Source: a bacterium (Candidatus Torokbacteria) CG_4_10_14_0_2_um_filter_35_8 (GTDB lineage Bacteria; Patescibacteriota; GCA-2792135). From it: a stretch of DNA of 9,028 bases. This document shows, in pieces, positions 5,284-9,028 of this stretch. The position numbers and the translations under genes are program-made. The stretch covers positions 1 to 9,028 of the forward strand of contig PFNU01000085.1 of the NCBI GenBank assembly GCA_002792135.1, read 5' to 3'. A model generated the notes under the pieces. That model was given only the letters and a program-made list of their open reading frames with translations. It was not told the origin of the DNA and searched no databases. The first letter of the stretch is position 1. Each line of letters starts with the position of its first letter.

Positions 5284-6471
5284 TTAAGCTTCTCGCTCCG
5301 TAGTCTCTTCCTTAGGTTTTCTTACATTATTGAACCAGGCAAAAATCATCACACCTAATGCACCTAGGGCAATAATGCTCCCTACCGCAGTCAAAATCCA
5401 TCCTAGTATAGGAATAAGTCCTATAATATTAAAAAGTAAAACTCCAATAATAGCAGAGAAAATCAAAGAAGAAGGACTACCTATCTTTACAACATCGCAA
5501 ACTTTCTTGCCAATAAAGATGCTGATAAGAACTTTTGCAAGATAAAGCAAGACTAAATAAAAGAAGATGGTAAAGATGGCAAGAGGAATTCCTATAATTG
5601 TTATAAATAAAAATACTATAAGTACAGGGGCAGCTATTATAACTAAAATTCCATAAAGAAAATTAGGTATTGTTCTCCTTTCTATTATTCTGCCTACTTC
5701 CTCTATCTTCTTGGGAAATAGCGCTATTGAAATTATCGCCACTAAAATCATTCCCAAGATTGAAATAATTCTTCTTGCTACTTTATTCACAGTCAATACT
5801 CTAAAAATTCCTGCACCGCGGCGATCTTCTGGCTTGGAATAAGTGATTTTTCCTTCAACTTTATCTTCAATTTCCGAAGTAGTGTCTTCTCTTGAAGAAT
5901 AATCAAGATCCCCTCTGATAAGCGCATCTTCACCAAGTTTTAACTTATCCGTCTGTAGCTTAACATCTCCCTCAATTGTACCATTAATACTAACTTCACC
6001 TGCACCAATATGAACATCACCTTCTATATCTCCATCAATGTCTAAAGTTCCCGATCCACAAAAAAGATCCCCCTTTATTCTAGCATCTTTTTTAATCATC
6101 ACATTCCCTCCTCCAACAAATACATCGTCATTAACTTTACCAGAGATTTCTATTTGTCCACCAACCACCCTTAAATCATCTCCAATTTCACCTGATATTT
6201 CAATCATTCCACCAGTAATTGAAGCATTTTGCGAAACTTTGCCAGAAACTCTGACTTGCCCACCAGCTGCCATAAGATCTCCTTCTACCTCTCCTTTCAA
6301 ATTTACAACTCCACTTGCTGCAACCACATCATCAGAAATTTTTTCATCCTCTTCAATCTCAATGCTGGTTTCTCCCTCTTTCAACTCAACACCTGAGGTA
6401 GCCAGAGGTATAATTATTAAAGAGACTGCGAATAACGATAAAAGCATCCTAAGAAGGTTCCTTTTGTCCAT
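5284..6471 (-). CDS. secreted beta-helix (bactofilin-like) polymer-forming membrane protein
   Basis: A 395-residue protein. Residues 1-26 look like a signal peptide or anchor (KR, then LLRMLLSLFAVSLIIIPLA). Residues 46-190 are a right-handed beta-helix of about eight rungs. The turn Asp/Asn recurs at 48, 65, 82, 99, 116, 135, 152, 169 and 188, that is 17-residue steps with two of 19, with motifs such as GQIEISGKVNDDV. A linker follows (190-230), then four to five membrane segments between about 235 and 380, and a charged tail. Bactofilin-type domains self-assemble into filaments. Here the domain would be outside the membrane, so it may build a surface or envelope scaffold. The ATG is preceded by AGAGGAAATATA, one of the few clear Shine-Dalgarno sites here. 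It follows two other membrane-anchored proteins. Confidence 0.85.
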   Translation of the reverse strand: MDKRNLLRMLLSLFAVSLIIIPLATSGVELKEGETSIEIEEDEKISDDVVAASGVVNLKGEVEGDLMAAGGQVRVSGKVSQNASITGGMIEISGEIGDDLRVVGGQIEISGKVNDDVFVGGGNVMIKKDARIKGDLFCGSGTLDIDGDIEGDVHIGAGEVSINGTIEGDVKLQTDKLKLGEDALIRGDLDYSSREDTTSEIEDKVEGKITYSKPEDRRGAGIFRVLTVNKVARRIISILGMILVAIISIALFPKKIEEVGRIIERRTIPNFLYGILVIIAAPVLIVFLFITIIGIPLAIFTIFFYLVLLYLAKVLISIFIGKKVCDVVKIGSPSSLIFSAIIGVLLFNIIGLIPILGWILTAVGSIIALGALGVMIFAWFNNVRKPKEETTEREA

Positions 6472-6505
6472 TATATTTCCTCTTTATAGTTTCTAAAGTA
6501 CCAAA

Positions 6506-6534
6506 ACAATACCAGAGAGTTTTCTAAAACTCAA
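6506..6534 (-). promoter_or_regulatory. candidate promoter of the bactofilin-like gene
   Basis: Minus-strand TTGAGT (6529-6534) and TATTGT (6506-6511) are 17 bases apart, each matching the sigma70 consensus at four of six positions. The leader would be about 30 bases and include the AGAGGA Shine-Dalgarno. The inverted repeat at 6517-6532 overlaps its -35 box and spacer. Confidence 0.35.
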
Positions 6535-6583
6535 CCCCTTTGTCCTCCTTTCGAAAGGTCTCTTTAAGGTAGATTTGCAAATC
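6517..6583. promoter_or_regulatory. three perfect palindromes upstream of the bactofilin-like gene
   Basis: GAGTTTT-CT-AAAACTC (6517-6532), CCTTTCGAAAGG (6547-6558) and GATTTGCAAATC (6572-6583) lie with centres 28 and 25 bases apart. Each is perfectly symmetric and they differ from one another. They could be binding sites for different dimeric regulators or stem-loops in a read-through transcript. The middle one also creates AAAGGAGG on the minus strand. Confidence 0.4.
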
Positions 6584-6609
6584 AATCTTTCTTATATTGT
6601 TTAAATACT

Positions 6610-6951
6610 TTATTTTATATTATCTCGAACTTTTTCTCCTAGCTTTTTCATAACATCCTTTTCAGAACTCTCACTAGATGGCCCACTATCTTCACTTACC
6701 ATCTTTTCATCTATCATCTTGTTTGCTTCTTTGCTAATTTCTTGCATATTTGGCTCTTCTATATACTCTCCTTCACCCAAGACTTGTACTTCTTTTTGTT
6801 TTGTAGAATGAACTCTCATCTCTGACACATCATCATAAATCTTTGCCGTCTCTGAAGCATAATCAACAAGCCCCCATGTATAAACCATTGCCACCAAAAA
6901 CAGTACAGAAAGAAACAAAACGGAATCTACGGTATTGTTCTTTTTAGTCAT
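6610..6951 (-). CDS. membrane-anchored acidic hypothetical protein (113 residues)
   Basis: I chose ATG 6951-6949, which leaves 22 bases after the upstream gene. A longer frame from TTG at 6990 would add 13 unusual residues and overlap the DUF4352 gene. The product has a short basic start (MTKKNN), one hydrophobic helix at about residues 10-27 (VLFLSVLFLVAMVYTWGL), and an acidic, Ser/Glu/Lys-rich remainder, probably outside the cell, with predicted helix at 64-84 and 97-113. No Cys lipobox is present. I recognise no family. It lies between two other anchored envelope proteins and is likely co-transcribed with the DUF4352-like gene. The start context TTTTAAATCT-ATGA is identical to that of the NYN gene. 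Confidence 0.65.
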   Translation of the reverse strand: MTKKNNTVDSVLFLSVLFLVAMVYTWGLVDYASETAKIYDDVSEMRVHSTKQKEVQVLGEGEYIEEPNMQEISKEANKMIDEKMVSEDSGPSSESSEKDVMKKLGEKVRDNIK

Positions 6952-6973
6952 AGATTTAAAAATAAAAAAATAT

Positions 6974-7639
6974 CTAAAACTCAACCTCAAAACTAGCTAA
7001 ACTTTCATCGGTAAAAGAATCGTATACTAAAACCATTTCTTCTGTGCTTATGTTTTGGGGAATTTGAATAGCTATATCTCCCCTTACACTTTCATTAGAA
7101 CTAAGTTTAACCGCAGATCCTAAAGGATTTTCTAAAGGATCTCCAAACTCTCTATTAGTATATTTCTTACCATCTGTATCCTTTATGTAAAAATCTTGAT
7201 CTACATAAACATAATAAACCTCTCTACCTATATTTTTCAGGCTAACATCAAAGATAGCAAAATTATGACCTTCAGACGCCACTACTTCCTCGCCTGATGA
7301 AGAAGACCGCCCAAGACTATCAGTATAATTTACAGAATATACTACAAATTCTATTCTCTCATTGGAAATTACCTTTCCTATTTCACATCTTAAACTATCT
7401 ACAATATTACTTTTAGACTTATTATCCGTAATTTGATCCGAGTCTTTAAAAGAAAAATTTGCTTCTCTCTCTGTCTCCCTCAAAATATCATTTAAATTTT
7501 CTTTAGCTTTCTGAGCCAATACATAACACCCAACACCTAACAATACCCCACAAATTAGAAGGACTCCTAAAATTATTAAAATCCACCTGAAGGTTTTATT
7601 CCTTTCGTTAGAATCCGCTATAGCAGGTTTTTGAATCAT
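6974..7639 (-). CDS. DUF4352-like (immunoglobulin-fold) membrane-anchored protein
   Basis: A 221-residue protein. A cytoplasmic N-terminus of about 17 residues with basic RNK precedes one long membrane helix (about 18-42, WILIILGVLLICGVLLGVGC), then a charged coil to about residue 80. The rest is a beta-rich domain: EFVVYSVNYTDSL, GHNFAIFDVSLKNIGREVYY (124-143), DFYIKDTDGKKYTN (149-162), ESVRGDIAIQIP (183-194) and MVLVYDSF. This is the telokin-like pattern of DUF4352 extracellular domains (fi.v.v.v.N.g.......f.l.d..G..y). C38 is not in a convincing lipobox. The role is unknown. Extracellular ligand binding or adhesion is possible. ATG 7639 follows AAGGA by 11 bases. Gene order with the next two membrane proteins suggests an envelope unit. 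Confidence 0.68.
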   Translation of the reverse strand: MIQKPAIADSNERNKTFRWILIILGVLLICGVLLGVGCYVLAQKAKENLNDILRETEREANFSFKDSDQITDNKSKSNIVDSLRCEIGKVISNERIEFVVYSVNYTDSLGRSSSSGEEVVASEGHNFAIFDVSLKNIGREVYYVYVDQDFYIKDTDGKKYTNREFGDPLENPLGSAVKLSSNESVRGDIAIQIPQNISTEEMVLVYDSFTDESLASFEVEF

Positions 7640-7641
7640 CT

Positions 7642-7755
7642 CTAAACTTTCCTTATAAATAATCTATTGGGTACTAAAATTGAACAATTAGAATTCTCTA
7701 AATTACGTACATATTCTAAGGCTTCTCTTTTATTCTTACCTAGTAGAAACTTTAT
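7642..7755 (-). pseudogene. 37-codon open frame touching the bL25 stop, with ATA at the expected start
   Basis: Directly after bL25 the sequence reads TAATA, where TAATG is the usual coupled stop-start. From that ATA an open frame of 37 codons gives a protein-like peptide (starting KFLLGKNKREALEYVRNLE, ending PNRLFIRKV) and stops at TAG two bases before the next ATG. There is no ATG, GTG or TTG in the frame. The same frame is open backwards through the bL25 tail but also without a start. It may be a small gene that has lost its start, a rare ATA start, or chance. I recognise no family. Confidence 0.3.
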
Positions 7756-8480
7756 TACTCTGCCTTTTGTGTAGGTTGTGCAGATGCAGTCTTCTCCTCC
7801 TCTTGACCCTCTTCTTCTTCCTTGCCCTCTTCTTGCCCCTCGCCTTCTTCCTTCTCAACTCCCTCTATTTCTTCAACTTTCTCTTCGACAGATTCTTCTA
7901 GCTCTTCTAACTCCTCATCAGTACGAGGAGCTTGAATTATCACTAAAACTTCCTCGGGTTTTAACAAAACTTTTACTTTGGATGATACTTTTAGGTCTTC
8001 TGCGGTAATTGCATTGCCAAAAGCTCTAAGTAAAGAGATGTCTACTTTTATTTCTTTGGGAAGATCAATGGGAAAACACTCTACTTCAACTTCATCTATA
8101 TTTTTTACTAAAACCCCATCAACATCTTCAACAGCAGGAGATTTGCCTACAAAAGAAAGTGGAATAAATGACTTTATTTTTTCTTTCATTTCCACTTGAT
8201 AAAAATCAGCATGAAGAATCTGTTCAGTCACTGGATCTTTTTGAACTTCATGAATAAGAACATGTTTTTTACCTCCACCTTCAACATTTAACTCCAAAAG
8301 GGAATTTTCTCCTGCTTTCTGATAAACTTCTTTAAAGCTTTCAATCTCCACTTTCAAAGAAAGGCTTTTTGCTTTATGACCATAAACAACAGAAGGTAAA
8401 AAACCCTTTTTTCTCAAGATAGAGGGCTTTTCCTTTTTTTCTATGCCCCTAATTTGTGCCTTTAATTTTATATTGTCCAT
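7755..8480 (-). CDS. rplY: 50S ribosomal protein bL25 (CTC/TL5 type) with long acidic tail
   Basis: A 241-residue protein with the two-domain CTC/TL5 architecture. Residues 1-95 form the 5S rRNA-binding domain, with LRKKGFLPSVVYG (22-34), KHVLIHEVQKDPVTEQILHADF (72-93) as landmarks. Residues 96-185 form the beta domain, with IPLSFVGKSPAVEDVDGVLVKNIDEVEVECFPIDLPKEI spanning 106-144 and ending KPEEVLVIIQAPR. It binds 5S rRNA in the central protuberance and is linked to stress in some bacteria. The last 55 residues are low complexity, rich in Glu with Gly/Gln, ending TASAQPTQKAE. Acidic tails are common in this family, but this one is long and encoded by a purine tract. ATG 8480 has no clear Shine-Dalgarno. 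The zinc-ribbon gene is 90 bases upstream. Confidence 0.95.
   Translation of the reverse strand: MDNIKLKAQIRGIEKKEKPSILRKKGFLPSVVYGHKAKSLSLKVEIESFKEVYQKAGENSLLELNVEGGGKKHVLIHEVQKDPVTEQILHADFYQVEMKEKIKSFIPLSFVGKSPAVEDVDGVLVKNIDEVEVECFPIDLPKEIKVDISLLRAFGNAITAEDLKVSSKVKVLLKPEEVLVIIQAPRTDEELEELEESVEEKVEEIEGVEKEEGEGQEEGKEEEEGQEEEKTASAQPTQKAE
7791..7868. repeat. purine-tract low-complexity repeat encoding the bL25 tail
   Basis: On the minus strand this stretch is almost all purine (GAA, GAG, GGC, GGG, AAG codons) and contains imperfect copies of GGGCAAGAAGAG. The peptide shows GQEE twice, ten residues apart. This is the pattern expected from replication-slippage growth of the tail. Confidence 0.5.
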
Positions 8481-8561
8481 AATTCAATAACTTAATACAA
8501 AAGATATCAATTCCCTATCTCATAAACTAAGGACTTGGTTCCCCATAATCGATAACCTACC

Positions 8562-8574
8562 GCCTAATCCCTAG
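8562..8574. repeat. GCCTAATCCCTAG repeat copy at the zinc-ribbon stop codon
   Basis: CCTAATCCCTA here is identical to 5147-5157, and GCCTAATCCCTAG differs from 1667-1679 at two positions. It overlaps the TAG stop (8571-8573) of the zinc-ribbon gene. The remaining gap up to bL25 (8481-8561) shows nothing else clear. Confidence 0.45.
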
Positions 8575-8891
8575 TCTCTTTCAAGCTTCCTATGTAGATC
8601 TATCACATCATCTACTTTTATTCTCTTTGCCCTTCTAAAATAGAGAGTGTCAGCAAAAGTCAGGTCAGTAAGTACCCCCACAGAACCGACTACATTATCA
8701 AACGTAACTATGTTCCCAAGCACTGAGGTGCCACAATTTTTACAAGTAGTATGTACTAAAAATAGAGGGCCTTCTCTTCTTATCACCTTGGTCTCTGACT
8801 TACTATCTTTATACAATTTACCGCAAATAGGACATTTTGCAGAATCCTGAGAAACATGTAAAGATTCTAAAGAAAAATCTTTTTTCCTCAT
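8571..8891 (-). CDS. zinc-ribbon hypothetical protein with two CxxC pairs
   Basis: A 106-residue protein. CPICGKLY (20-27) and CKNCGTS (50-56) place four cysteines (C20, C23, C50, C53) 27 residues apart, a zinc ribbon. Between them is VIRREGPLFLVHTTC, and after them a conserved-looking segment NIVTFDNVVGSVGVLTDLTFADTLYF (60-85) and a basic/acidic helix KRIKVDDVIDLHRKLE (89-104). The composition suits a small nucleic-acid or ribosome-associated factor. I have an impression of similar proteins in CPR genomes but cannot name a family or function. It has a near-consensus promoter and a short leader with no Shine-Dalgarno (AATAAAACTTT-ATG). bL25 lies 90 bases downstream in the same direction and may be co-transcribed. 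Confidence 0.75.
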   Translation of the reverse strand: MRKKDFSLESLHVSQDSAKCPICGKLYKDSKSETKVIRREGPLFLVHTTCKNCGTSVLGNIVTFDNVVGSVGVLTDLTFADTLYFRRAKRIKVDDVIDLHRKLERD

Positions 8892-8915
8892 AAAGTTTTA
8901 TTTAATCTATTTAAT

Positions 8916-8944
8916 ATTATAATTTTTCAAGCTAAGAAAGTCAA
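8916..8944 (-). promoter_or_regulatory. near-consensus sigma70 promoter of the zinc-ribbon gene
   Basis: Minus-strand TTGACT (8939-8944), 17-base spacer, then perfect TATAAT (8916-8921). The ATG is 24 bases after the -10 box, giving a leader of about 17 bases. It is the strongest promoter-like site in the window. Confidence 0.75.
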
Positions 8945-8954
8945 CTTTCTGTAC

Positions 8955-9007
8955 AGTTAACACCATGAGGTAACACTTGGTATAGTTAGGGGTAACACCT
9001 GTTAACT
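8955..9007. promoter_or_regulatory. GTTAACACC/GGTAACAC repeat array upstream of the -35 box
   Basis: AGTTAACA (8955-8962) and TGTTAACT (9000-9007) are perfect inverted repeats. GGTAACAC is repeated directly at 8969-8976 and 8991-8998, 22 bases (about two helix turns) apart. TAACA-CC-TGTTA at 8993-9004 is a near-operator palindrome. The array begins 10 bases upstream of the -35 box, a typical activator or co-operative repressor position. Beyond 9008 nothing can be called. Confidence 0.45.
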
Positions 9008-9028
9008 ATTAAATCCTATGTCTATGCC

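Noticed and set aside
6038..6496. 152-codon plus-strand frame
   Set aside because: It is antisense to the beta-helix repeats. The regular Gly/Asp codons of the real gene keep the opposite frame free of stops.
6952..6990. Longer start (TTG 6990) for the 113-residue protein
   Set aside because: It would add RLSFRYFFIFKS-like residues, overlap the DUF4352 gene by 17 bases and ignore a good ATG at 6951 that directly precedes the membrane helix.
7778..8199. Plus-strand frames over bL25
   Set aside because: They are mirror images of the purine-rich bL25 tail and the coding frame (Leu/Pro/Ser-rich translation) and lack initiation signals.
404..8891. Recoded UGA (as in Gracilibacteria)
   Set aside because: The recognised genes are full length with UGA read as stop, and none appears cut by an internal TGA. 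The bias to TAA/TAG is noted but is not evidence enough.
9002..9028. Possible C-terminal end of another gene (GIDIGFNS then TAA on the minus strand)
   Set aside because: Eight codons at the window edge cannot be told from chance, and the other frames also end within a few codons.

Overview
The window looks like a piece of an AT-rich bacterial chromosome, by eye about one third G+C, in which every convincing gene lies on the minus strand. A bL25 (CTC-type) ribosomal protein and RarA point to Bacteria. The low G+C, many small orphan proteins, a secreted bactofilin-like membrane protein, weak or absent Shine-Dalgarno sequences and intergenic debris made of short CTAG/CCTAATCCC and ACGAATCAAGAAT motifs suggest a Candidate Phyla Radiation (Patescibacteria, perhaps Parcubacteria-like) genome. 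That placement is inference. Stops are TAA and TAG, with one TGA on an uncertain small ORF. The genes are full length under the standard bacterial code.

Layout in the direction of transcription (high to low coordinates): (1) 8571-8891, a two-CxxC zinc-ribbon orphan behind a near-consensus sigma70 promoter. (2) 7755-8480, ribosomal protein bL25 with a long acidic tail, followed by a 37-codon open frame that has no normal start (7642-7755). (3) An envelope group: a DUF4352-like membrane-anchored protein (6974-7639), a 113-residue anchored acidic protein (6610-6951) and a secreted beta-helix/bactofilin-like multi-spanning protein (5284-6471). (4) A repeat-filled gap (5019-5283). (5) RarA, the replication-associated ATPase (3714-5018), with an altered Walker A. 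(6) A basic 60-residue orphan (3373-3555). (7) A DUF59 (MIP18/SufT-type) protein and a NYN/LabA-type nuclease 11 bases apart (3027-3266, 2476-3015). (8) A translin/TRAX-like nuclease overlapping a previously uncalled 47-residue single-pass membrane protein (1836-2420, 1700-1843). (9) An APC-fold amino-acid permease (404-1561). (10) The N-terminal 97 codons of a YjbQ/UPF0047 protein, cut by the window edge (1-292).

The most interesting part is 1700-3266. Two probable RNA-cutting proteins (NYN and translin/TRAX) sit next to each other. The translin homologue keeps the acidic residues that are catalytic in TRAX, and its stop codon overlaps the start of a tiny membrane protein, which could tether it to the membrane. 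Several good promoter-like sequences place transcription starts at or within a few bases of the ATG (permease, DUF59), suggesting leaderless transcripts. Short perfect palindromes sit at the 5' ends of the NYN, translin and bactofilin genes. No stretch of 300 bases lacks a gene. I see no tRNA, rRNA, CRISPR array or transposase.
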